Below are positions 6,044 to 16,367 of a stretch of 43,285 nt of DNA, in pieces. Positions within the stretch are counted from its first letter, which is position 1. Each line of letters opens with the position of its first letter. The stretch covers positions 1 to 43,285 of the forward strand of contig DATAEK010000182.1 in the NCBI GenBank assembly GCA_036258055.1. The letters are read 5' to 3'. Below the pieces are notes generated by a model. That model was not told the origin of the DNA. It made no database searches and saw only the letters and a list, made by a program, of their open reading frames with translations. A program made the translations under genes and the position numbers. The DNA is from DATAEK01 sp036258055. GTDB taxonomy: Bacteria > Acidobacteriota > Vicinamibacteria > Vicinamibacterales > 2-12-FULL-66-21.

Positions 6044-8708
6044 GCAGCGCGACCAGCGGATCGAGAGCCGCAGCCCGCCGGGCAGGGATCACGCTGGCAG
6101 CGAGTGCGACGATCATCAAGGCGGCAATGGTTGCGATGAAACTGAAGGGATCGGTCGCGCTGATTCCGATCAATTGGCCGGAGAGGACACGTCCGGCGGC
6201 GATGGCCAAACCCAGTCCAATGGCCAGGCCGACTCCGGTCAGCACCAGGCCTTGGCGCAGCACCATCCGCACGACAGATCCGCGCGCCGCCCCGAGCGCC
6301 ATGCGGATACCAATCTCGCGTGTGCGCTGCGCAACGGAATAGGCGATGACGCCGTAGAGACCGACGACCGCGAGCACGAGCGCCAGCACGCCGAATAAGC
6401 CGAGCAATGTGCTGATCATGCGTGGCAGGAACACGCTGAACTGCAGATGCTCCTCCATCGTCCGCACGTCGAACAGAGGCAGCGCGGGATCGAGAGCGCG
6501 CACTTGCGACTGCACGGCGGCAAGCGCGCCCGAAGGATCTCCCTTCGTGCGGACCAACACGACGAGATCGGGCCGGTAGTACTGGGAAACCGCGAGATAC
6601 ATGTAGTTGCGAGGCTCCTCGTTCAGACGGCGGTACTTCCCGTCCTTGACGATGCCGACGACCCGCGCCGGACCGGAGCCGAACCTGACAATGCCGCCGA
6701 GCGCACTGCGATTCGGCCAGTAATGGCGGGCCATCGTCTCGTTGATCACGACGGCGAGCTCTCGACCGTCGACGTCACGATCGTCGAGCGCGCGCCCCGC
6801 GACGAGTGGAATCCCCATCGTTTCGAAGTATCTCGAGCCGACGCGGTTGTAGTACGCCGTGATCTCCTCGCCCGGCGCTCGGTCATAGCCGTCGATGCGA
6901 ACGCCCATGTCGCTGCCGCCGCTGAGGTCGAGCGGCAATGCTGCCGTCACGCTCGCCGATTCAATGCCCGGAATCGCCTGGAGTCGCTGTTGCAGCTGCT
7001 GGAAGAAGACGATTCCGCGGGGTTCGTCGTAGCCGTTCGACAGCAGGTCGATCGAGGCGAGCAAGCCCTGACGAAGCGTAAAACCGGGATCCGAGACCTG
7101 AGCCCGCTGGAGGCTTCGAGCAAAGAGCGACGCGCATACCAGCAGCACGACCGAGAGCGCCACCTGTGCGACGACCAGCGTCTGACGCAGGCGTCCGCGA
7201 CCAGCTCCTGACGTGAGGCTGGCTCCGGCGTCCTTGAGCGTCGCCGAGACATCGGGGCGTGACGCACGAAGGGCGGGCACCAGGCCGAACACCACGGCGG
7301 CGACGAACGTCACGAGGATCGAGAATCCGATCACCGCCGGACTGATCCCGGCGCTGAAGCCAATTGGCAAAGGCGTCGGCGGAATGAACGTCAGGAGAAG
7401 GCCGGCGGTCCAGTAACTCAACGCGATGCCAGCGATACCGCCGCCCGCGGCGAGCAACAGGCTCTCGATCAGGAACTGCCGGATCAGCCGCGAGCGGCTT
7501 GCGCCCATCGCCAGCCGCACGGCAATCTCGCGCTGGCGTCCCGCAGCGCGCGCAAGGAGTAGACCCGCGAGGTTTGCACACGCGATCAGCAGGACGACAC
7601 CGACAACGCCCATCAGCGTCGCCATCACCGGCAGCAGCAGGTTGCTCGCGCCGTCTCGCCAAAGCGGCGCCACGCCGATACTGCGCCCCCCGTTCGCATC
7701 CGGATACGAGGTCGCCAGCCGTGCGCCGATCACGGACAGGGATGCGCGCGTCTTTGCGATGGATGCGTTCGGAGACAGCCGGCCGAATACCTGCAGGAAC
7801 GAGTTGCCGCGGACGCCAAGCCGGTCACCCGAGAGGACGGCGCGCTGCATCGTGATCGGGACGAAGACGTCGAGGGCCACGCCGACGAGCGAACCCTGAA
7901 ATCCTTCATCGGCGATCCCGATGACGGTGAAAGGGGTCCCATTGACCGTCAAGGTGCGGCCGACAAGCGTCTCGTCGCCCTGAAAGATCTGCTGCCACGC
8001 GCGGTAACCCAGCACCGCTACCGGTTCGCGACCGGGCGTCTGTCCATCGGAGGGCGTGAACCCGCGGCCGCGGACGATGCGCACGCGGAGGACGTCGAAG
8101 AAGTTGGGCGTGACGAGCTCTCCCCAGACACGCACCGGCTCTGAGCCGCCCGACCGCAGGCTGAGCGCGAGTCCTCGGAACGCGATGATGTCGTCGAGAC
8201 CCTCGGGGCGCGCCGCGCGCAGGTCGAGGAAATTCGGATACGAGAACGACAGATCGCTTCGCGACTTCGTCGTGCCACGCAACGCCACGAGTTGATCCTG
8301 ATCCTGAACGCCGGGGAGCGGACGCAGGAGCGTGGTCTCGACCCAGCTGAAAATCGTGGCATTCGCGCCGACGCCGAGCCCGAGTATGGCGACGGCGATG
8401 ATTGTGAACGCAGGACGGCGGACGATCATCCGCCAGGCAAAGCGAAGGTCGTGCGAGATCATGTGCGGGCTCCAGTCGCGGATGCGGAGGACGAACGCGT
8501 GCGGTAGCGCGGCGAACGCGCGACGGTACAGGCGAACGCGAGCGGTGATCGGATGTACGCGCGCCGTACAGAGCCACGCCCAGTAGTGCCAGAGGTCGGC
8601 GCGCCATTGATCGCGCCAGGTCGCGCGACGGTCGGCGGGAACGACCGCTTCCCAGAGCGCTATCCAGATCAGGGCCAGGGTCAACGAGATCGAGGTGCGG
8701 AGCGCCAT
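6033..8708 (-). CDS. ADOP family permease (MacB/FtsX-like, acidobacterial duplicated orphan permease)
   Basis: 891 residues. The N-terminal 90 residues carry one hydrophobic segment and a DWR-rich cytoplasmic stretch, typical of ADOP proteins. Two MacB-periplasmic-core plus FtsX units follow: the first begins at FAWRMIVRRPAFTIIAVAIL (about 90-115), with its three-helix FtsX block near 350-470; the second has its FtsX block near 770-885, with GLYGVIAYSVAQRTREIGIR and ARRAAALDPLVALRTQ at the end. No ATPase is encoded in the window, hence 'orphan'. Family members are inner-membrane proteins thought to act like MacB/LolCE-type mechanotransmission permeases; the cargo is unknown. The start ATG (8706-8708) shares one base with the TGA of the padR gene, so translation is probably coupled and PadR probably controls expression. 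Confidence 0.92.
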   Translation of the reverse strand: MALRTSISLTLALIWIALWEAVVPADRRATWRDQWRADLWHYWAWLCTARVHPITARVRLYRRAFAALPHAFVLRIRDWSPHMISHDLRFAWRMIVRRPAFTIIAVAILGLGVGANATIFSWVETTLLRPLPGVQDQDQLVALRGTTKSRSDLSFSYPNFLDLRAARPEGLDDIIAFRGLALSLRSGGSEPVRVWGELVTPNFFDVLRVRIVRGRGFTPSDGQTPGREPVAVLGYRAWQQIFQGDETLVGRTLTVNGTPFTVIGIADEGFQGSLVGVALDVFVPITMQRAVLSGDRLGVRGNSFLQVFGRLSPNASIAKTRASLSVIGARLATSYPDANGGRSIGVAPLWRDGASNLLLPVMATLMGVVGVVLLIACANLAGLLLARAAGRQREIAVRLAMGASRSRLIRQFLIESLLLAAGGGIAGIALSYWTAGLLLTFIPPTPLPIGFSAGISPAVIGFSILVTFVAAVVFGLVPALRASRPDVSATLKDAGASLTSGAGRGRLRQTLVVAQVALSVVLLVCASLFARSLQRAQVSDPGFTLRQGLLASIDLLSNGYDEPRGIVFFQQLQQRLQAIPGIESASVTAALPLDLSGGSDMGVRIDGYDRAPGEEITAYYNRVGSRYFETMGIPLVAGRALDDRDVDGRELAVVINETMARHYWPNRSALGGIVRFGSGPARVVGIVKDGKYRRLNEEPRNYMYLAVSQYYRPDLVVLVRTKGDPSGALAAVQSQVRALDPALPLFDVRTMEEHLQFSVFLPRMISTLLGLFGVLALVLAVVGLYGVIAYSVAQRTREIGIRMALGAARGSVVRMVLRQGLVLTGVGLAIGLGLAIAAGRVLSGQLIGISATDPFSFIATIAALMIVALAASVIPARRAAALDPLVALRTQ

Positions 8709-9028
8709 CAGGGCTTCATCGGATCGAACGCGGACGGATCGATCCTGACCGGACGCAGCGTCTTGTATTTCTTGAGGGCCGCCTCGAGCGTCGTGGCGCC
8801 GGCAGCGGTCAAATGAAAGTACCGACGGGCCGGGCGTCCTTCACGATGTGCGGCGGTCTCAGACTCCCAGCGCGATCCGAGCAACCCGAGTTGTTCGAGC
8901 TTATCGAGCGTGGGATACACCGTGCCGCTGGTGAGGCCGGTCGCCTCCATGATGTCGAACCCGAAGCGGCTGCCGGATGCGACGGCATGGAGGATGGCGG
9001 TTGCGCCGTAACTGGGAGCGCGGCTCAT
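8708..9028 (-). CDS. PadR family transcriptional regulator (acidobacterial type)
   Basis: 106 residues. A winged helix-turn-helix is visible: FGFDIMEATGLTSGTVYPTL is the recognition part, and the wing contains RPARRYFHLTAAG. The short C-terminal helix and length fit the small PadR subfamily encoded beside ADOP permeases. Its TGA overlaps the permease ATG (ATGA), so the two form one unit, and PadR is expected to repress that unit until a ligand binds. The 100-odd bases upstream (9029-9136) must hold the promoter; a TATGTT box is seen on the minus strand near 9060, but I find no convincing operator dyad. Confidence 0.9.
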   Translation of the reverse strand: MSRAPSYGATAILHAVASGSRFGFDIMEATGLTSGTVYPTLDKLEQLGLLGSRWESETAAHREGRPARRYFHLTAAGATTLEAALKKYKTLRPVRIDPSAFDPMKP

Positions 9029-9136
9029 TCCGCGCCCTCGGCTCTGTCGAAAACCAACATAGCCACACTAGACGAGAGGCGGCGGCCGCCGGTTCCGTGG
9101 ATGGAAGAGAAAAGGAGTTGAACGAAGAAAAGAAGG

Positions 9137-9655
9137 CCGCCGCAGCCGACCGTAAGCCGAATTCTGTCCGCCTCCACCCCGGGCTGACGCCCGCGGCTTC
9201 GGCGCGACGACCATTCCTCTAGCCCCGTCATCGCTGACGGGATCCAGCGGCCTACCCGGAGACTGCGGACGGGCCGTCCGCTCGACGTGCCCACGCGTCG
9301 CCGCGCGGACCGTCGCGTCCCCCTATTTGGCCTTGCTCCATGCGGGGTTTTGCCTGCCACCCGTGTTGCCACGGGCGCGGTGCGCTCTTACCGCACCTTT
9401 TCACCCTTACCCTCTCCGCAACACGCGCGGTCGGGGCGGTATGTTTTCTGTGCCACTGTCCTTCAGGTCACCCTGACCGGGCGTTACCCGGCGCACTGCC
9501 CTGCGGAGTTCGGACTTTCCTCCCGCCTCCGCCCTACGGGCTACGGCGGGCAAGCCCGCCTAAGGATCCGTCTTCGCGACGATCTCCAGTGGCGGGCTTG
9601 CCCGCCGAAGCGCCGAAGGCGCGAAGGCGGGCGGTCGTCTGGTCTGCTGCGGCGG
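9137..9655 (-). ncRNA. rnpB: RNase P RNA, bacterial class A, with enlarged P3 arm
   Basis: The catalytic RNA of ribonuclease P, which trims tRNA 5' leaders. Read on the minus strand, P1 is a 15-bp pairing (one mismatch) of 9641-9655 with 9137-9151. The conserved GAGGAAAGTCCG lies at 9511-9522. AGGGTAAGGGTGAAA and the GGTGCGGTAAGAGCGCACC hairpin lie at about 9379-9410, GCAAGGCCAAATAGGGGGA near 9318-9336, and GGACAGAATTCGGCTTA at 9153-9169. The 3' end runs into a pyrimidine-rich TTCTTTTCTT after P1, consistent with termination. The total of about 519 nt is well above the 377 nt of E. coli. The excess lies mostly between P2 and the GAGGAAAG motif, where 9545-9560 and 9591-9606 are exact 16-nt reverse complements. 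The 5' end abuts the stop codon of the response regulator gene. Confidence 0.95.
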
Positions 9656-11026
<1,371 letters not shown>

Positions 11027-11041
11027 CGTGATGTCGCGCGT

Positions 11042-12547
11042 CTACTCGACGACGAGCGTCGCCAGCGCGCGCTGTCTGACGGCAGGATCGTAGTAGAAAA
11101 TCGCCAGCGCGTCCCCCGTCCGAAGCGCGCCGACGACGCGCTGGTACTCGGCGACGCTGCGCACCGGACGTCGATTGATCTCCAGGATCACCAGCCCGCG
11201 CCGAACGACCTGATAGGCGGCGCTCGTCGACTCGACGCGGCTCACCACGACCCCCTGCACGGTTGCCGGAATCTCGAGGCGACCCAGGATCCCGCGGTCG
11301 ATCTCGCGTACGGAGATGCCGAGCGGCGGCCCTTCGGGCTGCTCCTCCTTCGGCGACGGTGACGGCGAGCTGATCGCGTCCGCGGGGCTATCGAACTCAT
11401 CACCCCGGCGCGGACGCTCCGCGAGCTTGACCGTGAGCGTCTGTCGCCGTCCGTCACGCAGGACGTCGAGGCGGCTCACGGTGCCGGGTTGCCGCGCGGA
11501 GATGTCCCGAATCAGCTCTTCGTTCGTCTCGACAGCACGGCCGTCCACGTCGACGATGACGTCGTACGGCCGCAATCCCGCGCGCTCGGCGGGAGACTGC
11601 GGGCTGACGTCCTGCACCATCGCGCCCCGCGCGACCGGCAGGTCGAGCGCGCGCTGCAACCCCGGGGTCACGTCGGTCAGCGTCACGCCGATGAAGCCGC
11701 GCGACACGCGACCGCGCGTTTTGAGTTGCGGCAGAATCACCACGGCCTGGTTGATCGGAACTGCGAACCCGATGCTGCTCGCGTGCGAACTGATGGCCGA
11801 ATTGATGCCGATCACTTGCCCGCGGGAATTGATGAGTGGACCGCCACTGTTTCCGAAATTGATCGCCGCGTCCGTCTGGATGTAATCGTCCAGGCTCGGA
11901 TCGAAGAGCTTCCGCCCGATGAAGCTGACGACCCCGACCGTCACCGAGTGAACGTAGCCGAGCGGATTGCCAATCGCGCAGACCCACTCGCCCACGCGCA
12001 GCTCGTCGGAGTTCCCGAGCGGCGCTTCAGGAAGATCCGGCGACGCCGGGATGCGGAGAAGCGCGACATCGATGGCGGCATCGGCGCCGACGACCTCGGC
12101 GCGGAAGGTCCGGCCGTCCGCCAGCGTCACCGCGATGCGATCGGCCGCGTCGATGACGTGGTTGTTCGTCAGGACGAATCCTTCGCGGTCGATGATGAAG
12201 CCGCTGCCGGAACCCTGACGCGGCGTCTCCGGGTCGCGCGAAGGCGGGGCATCGCCTGGATCATCGAGGCGGGGCCGGCGGAACCGCTGCGGGTCGCGAG
12301 ACCCGTTTTTCGCGGTGGCGTCGATGTTGACCACGGCGGCGTTGATCCGCTCGGCCACGTCCGCAAAATCCACGAGTGCCGATGGAGTCGAAAGCCCAGC
12401 CGGGCGAATCCTCTCCAGAGGCGGCGGCGTGCGCGCCGCGGACGACACGGCAGGCGACGGGCTCAGCCCGCCAGCGAGCATCAGCCCGACGAGAAAGGCC
12501 ACCGAGGTGCAGAGCGCGAGGGTGACGATGGTGAAACGCTTCGACAT
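11042..12547 (-). CDS. HtrA/DegQ-type serine protease with two PDZ domains
   Basis: 501 residues. Residues 1-27 form an N-terminal membrane anchor or signal. A Ser/Pro/Arg-rich linker leads to the trypsin-like domain with the triad His130 (TNNHV), Asp160 (AAIDVALL) and Ser234 (GNSGGPL). PDZ1 spans about 283-376 (GFIGVTL start) and PDZ2 about 405-500. This is the normal size for periplasmic DegQ/DegS-like quality-control proteases of the cell envelope. The window also places it just ahead of an NtrC-type regulator, so an envelope-stress link is plausible but unproven. The leader upstream (12548-12630) is occupied by a short tandem repeat and has no clear ribosome binding site. Confidence 0.93.
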   Translation of the reverse strand: MSKRFTIVTLALCTSVAFLVGLMLAGGLSPSPAVSSAARTPPPLERIRPAGLSTPSALVDFADVAERINAAVVNIDATAKNGSRDPQRFRRPRLDDPGDAPPSRDPETPRQGSGSGFIIDREGFVLTNNHVIDAADRIAVTLADGRTFRAEVVGADAAIDVALLRIPASPDLPEAPLGNSDELRVGEWVCAIGNPLGYVHSVTVGVVSFIGRKLFDPSLDDYIQTDAAINFGNSGGPLINSRGQVIGINSAISSHASSIGFAVPINQAVVILPQLKTRGRVSRGFIGVTLTDVTPGLQRALDLPVARGAMVQDVSPQSPAERAGLRPYDVIVDVDGRAVETNEELIRDISARQPGTVSRLDVLRDGRRQTLTVKLAERPRRGDEFDSPADAISSPSPSPKEEQPEGPPLGISVREIDRGILGRLEIPATVQGVVVSRVESTSAAYQVVRRGLVILEINRRPVRSVAEYQRVVGALRTGDALAIFYYDPAVRQRALATLVVE

Positions 12548-12621
12548 CTCAGTCGGCAGTCGGCAATCGGCAGTCGGTAGTCACAGTCGGCAGTCAGTCG
12601 TCAGTCGTCAGCGGACAGCGG
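12548..12621. repeat. Short tandem repeat, unit about 7 bases (CAGTCGG)
   Basis: The gap between ligA and the HtrA gene is mostly made of the heptamer CAGTCGG with one-base variants (CAATCGG, TAGTCAC, CAGTCGT). Around ten units are visible. It is non-coding, lies immediately upstream of the HtrA start, and is a likely slippage site between strains. Confidence 0.75.
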
Positions 12622-12630
12622 ATCCTACCG

Positions 12631-14697
12631 TCACTCCACAGCGTCCGTTCCTTGGCCGGTCCCTTTCATTATAAGCGCCTCGAATTCGGCCTCGGACAGG
12701 ACCGCCACCCCCAGGTCGCGGGCTTTGTCGAGTTTGCTGCCGGCATCGGCGCCCACCACGAGAAAGGACGTCTTCTTGCTGACCGAGCCGGTCACTTTGC
12801 CGCCGAGGCGCTCGATTGCAGCAGTGGCGTCCTCGCGGCTCAGCGTCGACAGCGTGCCGGTGAGCACGAACGTCTTCCCAGCAAGGGCCCCCACGCTTTG
12901 GCCGACTTCCGGCGCGCGGCTGGTCATGTTGACGCCGGCCTGCATCAGCCGCTCGATGAGCGCCCGATTGCGCGGTTCGTCGCCGAACGCGCGGACGGAC
13001 GCCGCCACGACCGGTCCGATCTCCGGCACCGACTGGAGCGCCTCGACAGGCGACGCCAACAGCTTCTCCATCGACCTGAAGTGACGCGCGAGCGTGGCTG
13101 CCGCCTTTTCGCCGACGTGCCGGATGCCGAGCGCGTAGAGCAGCCGCGACAGGTCGTTCGCCTTGCTGCGCTCGATCTGCTCGGCGACGTTCCTGCCCAC
13201 CTTGCCCAGTTTTCGCGGCCGCGCCCGTTCGGACCGCGGATCGCGAGGTGCGACGACGAGATCTTCGAGCACCGCCGCGTCGAGGTGATAGAGATCCGCA
13301 AAGTCGTGGACGAGTCCCCGGTCGATGAGCTGATCGATCAGCGATTCCCCCAGGCCGTCGATGTTCATCGCAGTTCTTGACGCGAAGTGTTCGAGTCCGC
13401 GACGAATCCGCGCCGGGCACGAGCTGTTCGGACAACGCCAGACGACCTCTTCCTCGTCGCGCTGCAACGCGCTGCCACAGGCCGGACAGCCCGCGGGCAT
13501 CTCCCACGGGCGGCTGCCTTCCGCATGCGAGATCCACTTCACGACCTTGGGGATGACGTCGCCGCCCTTCTCGATCAGGACGCGATCGCCGTCGCGCAGA
13601 TCCTTGCGCGCGATGTCTTCCGCGTTGTGCAGCGTCGCCATCGAGATCGTCGAGCCGGCCAGCTTGACGGGCTCGAGGACGGCATACGGCGTTACCGCGC
13701 CGGTCCGTCCGACGTTGACCGCAATTCTCAGCAGGGTCGTCATTGCCTGCTGGGCGGGAAACTTGAACGCCAAGGCCCAGCGCGGAAACTTCGACGTCGT
13801 CCCCAAACGCTCGCGCATCGCGAGATCGTCGACCTTGATCACGACTCCGTCGGTGTCGAACTCGAGGGTCTGGCGGCGCTCCTGCCACTCACGGCAGAAC
13901 GCGAGCAGCTCGTCGTACCCACGGCATCGGCGCCAGTTGGGCTCGACGGGCAGACTCCACTTCCCGAGCAGCTCCAGCGTTTCCGCGTGTCGATCGCATT
14001 CGCGCCCACCCGTCGCCACCAGCTGATAGACGTACGCGCTCAGGCGGCGGCGAGCAACGAGGGATGCATCGAGCGTCCGCATCGTGCCGGCCGCAGCGTT
14101 GCGCGGGTTTGCGAACGGGATTTCGTCCTCATCCTCGCGCTCGCGATTCACCCGCTCGAATTCCCGCCGGGGCAGGTAAATCTCGCCGCGAACTTCGACT
14201 CGGCCGGTTGGACCGCCACGCAGACGCAGCGGCAACGCTCGAATCACGCGGACGTTCGATGTGACATCCTCGCCCCGGACGCCATCCCCGCGCGTCACAC
14301 CACGCGTGAGCATGCCGCTCTCGTAGGTCAGCGCGATGCTGAGCCCATCGATCTTGAGCTCGGCGACGTAATCCACCGGCCGCTCGCCGAGGCCCGCCCC
14401 CTTCCTGACGCGCTCGTCGAATCCGCGCAGCTCGTCTTCGGTGTACGCGTTGTCGAGGCTGAGCATCGGCTGGAGGTGCTCGGAGGTCGCAAACCCCTCG
14501 ACCGGCCGGCCGGCCACGCGCTGCGTCGGAGAATCGGTGGTGACGAGATCGGGGTTCGCCGCCTCGAGCGCTTCCAGCTCCTTCAGCAGCGCATCGAACG
14601 CATCGTCGGTGATCTCGGGATCGGAGTGGATGTAGTAGCGCTCCTCGTGATGCCGGATCTCATCGCGGAGCTGAGCGATTCGGGTTGCGGGGTCCAT
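12631..14697 (-). CDS. ligA: NAD-dependent DNA ligase LigA
   Basis: 688 residues from the ATG at 14695-14697 (MDPATRIAQLRDEIRHHEER); the frame stays open 58 codons further, but only over low-complexity sequence. Domain Ia has the NAD-binding HxxxYY stretch (residues 17-22). The adenylation domain has the nucleophile Lys115 in KIDG and SLDNAY at 80-85. The OB fold, a four-Cys zinc finger (CPACG and CPNSSCPAR), a helix-hairpin-helix block and a C-terminal BRCT domain (GKTFVLTGTLSTLSREDA) follow. It seals nicks in replication and repair. Length and motifs are standard. A macro-domain gene ends 28 bases upstream, so both may share a transcript with the prenyl synthase gene. Confidence 0.97.
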   Translation of the reverse strand: MDPATRIAQLRDEIRHHEERYYIHSDPEITDDAFDALLKELEALEAANPDLVTTDSPTQRVAGRPVEGFATSEHLQPMLSLDNAYTEDELRGFDERVRKGAGLGERPVDYVAELKIDGLSIALTYESGMLTRGVTRGDGVRGEDVTSNVRVIRALPLRLRGGPTGRVEVRGEIYLPRREFERVNREREDEDEIPFANPRNAAAGTMRTLDASLVARRRLSAYVYQLVATGGRECDRHAETLELLGKWSLPVEPNWRRCRGYDELLAFCREWQERRQTLEFDTDGVVIKVDDLAMRERLGTTSKFPRWALAFKFPAQQAMTTLLRIAVNVGRTGAVTPYAVLEPVKLAGSTISMATLHNAEDIARKDLRDGDRVLIEKGGDVIPKVVKWISHAEGSRPWEMPAGCPACGSALQRDEEEVVWRCPNSSCPARIRRGLEHFASRTAMNIDGLGESLIDQLIDRGLVHDFADLYHLDAAVLEDLVVAPRDPRSERARPRKLGKVGRNVAEQIERSKANDLSRLLYALGIRHVGEKAAATLARHFRSMEKLLASPVEALQSVPEIGPVVAASVRAFGDEPRNRALIERLMQAGVNMTSRAPEVGQSVGALAGKTFVLTGTLSTLSREDATAAIERLGGKVTGSVSKKTSFLVVGADAGSKLDKARDLGVAVLSEAEFEALIMKGTGQGTDAVE

Positions 14698-14725
14698 CGT
14701 TCGGAATCTACAAGAGGTCAGGAGA

Positions 14726-15304
14726 TCAGGAGGGGGCTCCTGGCTTTCCCTTGATTGAGTCGTCGCGGCCGGGCTCGACGACCGCTCTCGCGCCGACACC
14801 GAACTCGTCGTACGCACGCGCGCCGAAGAGCACGAACTCGACGAGTCGAATCGATGTCGGGCCACTCGCATGCTCGCGGACCGCTTCCACCATCACGCGG
14901 GCACACTCGGAGACCGGAAAACCGCCGACGCCGGTACCGAGCGCCGGAAAGGCGATCGACGAGAGCTGGTGCGCAGCGGCGAGCGCCAGGCTCGACAACG
15001 TGGCCTGGTGAATCAGGGCGGCGTCCGTGCGCAGATCCTGGCCCATCACCGCGGCGTGGATCACGTGACCCGCCGCCAACGACCCGCCGGAGGTCAGCAC
15101 CGCCTGGCCGGGCGTGACCGGGCCTTGCGCCATCGCCTCGCGCTCGATCTCCGCGCCGCCCTTCGCTTTGATCGCGCCGGCGACGCCGCTTCCCATCCAG
15201 AACGCGTTGTTGGCCGCGTTGACGATGGCGTCCACGGCGCGCGCCGTGATGTCCCCTTCGAGGATCGTGATGGTGATCGGAGGAAGCGAAAAACTAGCGG
15301 TCAC
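14726..15304 (-). CDS. Macro domain protein (ADP-ribose binding or hydrolysing)
   Basis: 192 residues. The fold begins ITILEGDITARAVDAIVNAA (10-30), with the GDIT and VNAAN motifs, then GSGVAGAI (38-45), then PALGTGVGGFP, which holds the diphosphate loop. This is the MacroD/TatD-independent single-domain type, which binds ADP-ribose and often removes it from proteins or hydrolyses O-acetyl-ADP-ribose. It overlaps the prenyl synthase gene by 11 bases and precedes the NAD-consuming ligase gene. The overlap suggests coupled translation; a functional link to ligation is speculation. The last 20 residues (after AVVEPGRDD) look disordered. Confidence 0.9.
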   Translation of the reverse strand: MTASFSLPPITITILEGDITARAVDAIVNAANNAFWMGSGVAGAIKAKGGAEIEREAMAQGPVTPGQAVLTSGGSLAAGHVIHAAVMGQDLRTDAALIHQATLSSLALAAAHQLSSIAFPALGTGVGGFPVSECARVMVEAVREHASGPTSIRLVEFVLFGARAYDEFGVGARAVVEPGRDDSIKGKPGAPS

Positions 15305-16304
15305 GCGCGATGACGTAGTCGGTCAGCGACACCAGCGCGTCGCGCTCGCGGCTGGCCGGAAAGACCGAGAGGCACTCCTTGGCGAGGCTTGCGTATTCGA
15401 CCGCCCGGGCGTACGCCAGATCGGCCGTGCGATGCTCCCGGAGCATTCGAGTGATCTCGCGCCACTGGTCGTTGCTCACGGCGCGCTCGCGGACGACTTC
15501 CCGAATCAACCTGTCCGCTTCGGGACCGCCGCGCCTGAGAAGCAGGATGATCGGCAGCGTCACCTTGCCCTCGCGCAAGTCGCCGCCGACGGGTTTGCCG
15601 AGCGCCTCGGCGTCCGCGGTGTAGTCCAGCAGATCATCCACGAGCTGGAACGCAATGCCGAGATTGAAGCCGAACTCACGCAGCGCGTTCTGGCGCTCGG
15701 GTGTCACCTCGCCGAGCATGCCGCCGATCTGGGCGCAGCCGCCGAACAGAAACGCCGTCTTCCGCCGGATGATCTCGAAGTGCTCGTCCTCGGTGATGTC
15801 GACGTCGCCGGTCTTCGTCAGCTGATAGAGCTCCCCCTCGATCATCCGCAGTGTGACGTCGCAGAGCAGACGGATGATTTCCAGCGAGTCCTGCGTGAGC
15901 GCCATCGCCATCGACTTGATGTAGAGGTAGTCACCCAGCAGAACGGTGATGTCGTTGCCCCACCGCGAGTGGACTGCCAGCCGGCCGCGCCGCAAGTCCG
16001 CGCCGTCAATAATGTCGTCGTGGACGAGCGTCGCCGTGTGAATGAACTCCACGACGGACGCGTAGAGGACGGCACGATCGCCGCCTTGATGGCCAGTCAG
16101 GCGCGCCGCCATCAGCAGGACGGCGGGCCGCACGCGTTTGCCACCGCTCTTCTGGATGTAGCGGCCCATCTCCGGAATGAGGGCCACACGCGATTGAATA
16201 TGACGCACGAATTCGCGCTCGACCGCGTCGAGATCTTGACGGATCGGCTCGAAGATGTGTGCCAGGTCGGCAGAGGCGGACGATTTCTGGGCGATGTCGC
16301 TCAA
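15294..16304 (-). CDS. Trans-polyprenyl diphosphate synthase (IspB/HepT-like)
   Basis: 336 residues. The first Asp-rich motif DDIID is at 96-100 and the second, DDLLD, at 223-227; GGKRVRP at 54-60 binds the pyrophosphate. These are the marks of long-chain E-polyprenyl synthases that build the side chain of quinones; chain length (7-9 units) cannot be set from motifs alone. The start is a TTG at 16302-16304: an in-frame TGA lies four codons upstream, and the first internal ATG (residue 46) would remove conserved sequence. The macro-domain gene begins inside its last codons. A 63-base gap separates it from tatD upstream. Confidence 0.93.
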   Translation of the reverse strand: MSDIAQKSSASADLAHIFEPIRQDLDAVEREFVRHIQSRVALIPEMGRYIQKSGGKRVRPAVLLMAARLTGHQGGDRAVLYASVVEFIHTATLVHDDIIDGADLRRGRLAVHSRWGNDITVLLGDYLYIKSMAMALTQDSLEIIRLLCDVTLRMIEGELYQLTKTGDVDITEDEHFEIIRRKTAFLFGGCAQIGGMLGEVTPERQNALREFGFNLGIAFQLVDDLLDYTADAEALGKPVGGDLREGKVTLPIILLLRRGGPEADRLIREVVRERAVSNDQWREITRMLREHRTADLAYARAVEYASLAKECLSVFPASRERDALVSLTDYVIARDR

Positions 16305-16367
16305 GGGATGCCGTCAGGTTCCAGTTGGCCCCCACAATACTGGTTTTGCGCGCGGAGTGTCAACGCG

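Noticed and set aside
9545..9606. Inverted repeat considered as an insertion-sequence end pair
   Set aside because: The ends are only 30 bases apart and lie inside rnpB; no transposase.
13387..14754. Plus-strand frame of 455 codons over ligA
   Set aside because: Antisense of a complete ligase gene, with no motif and no ribosome binding site.
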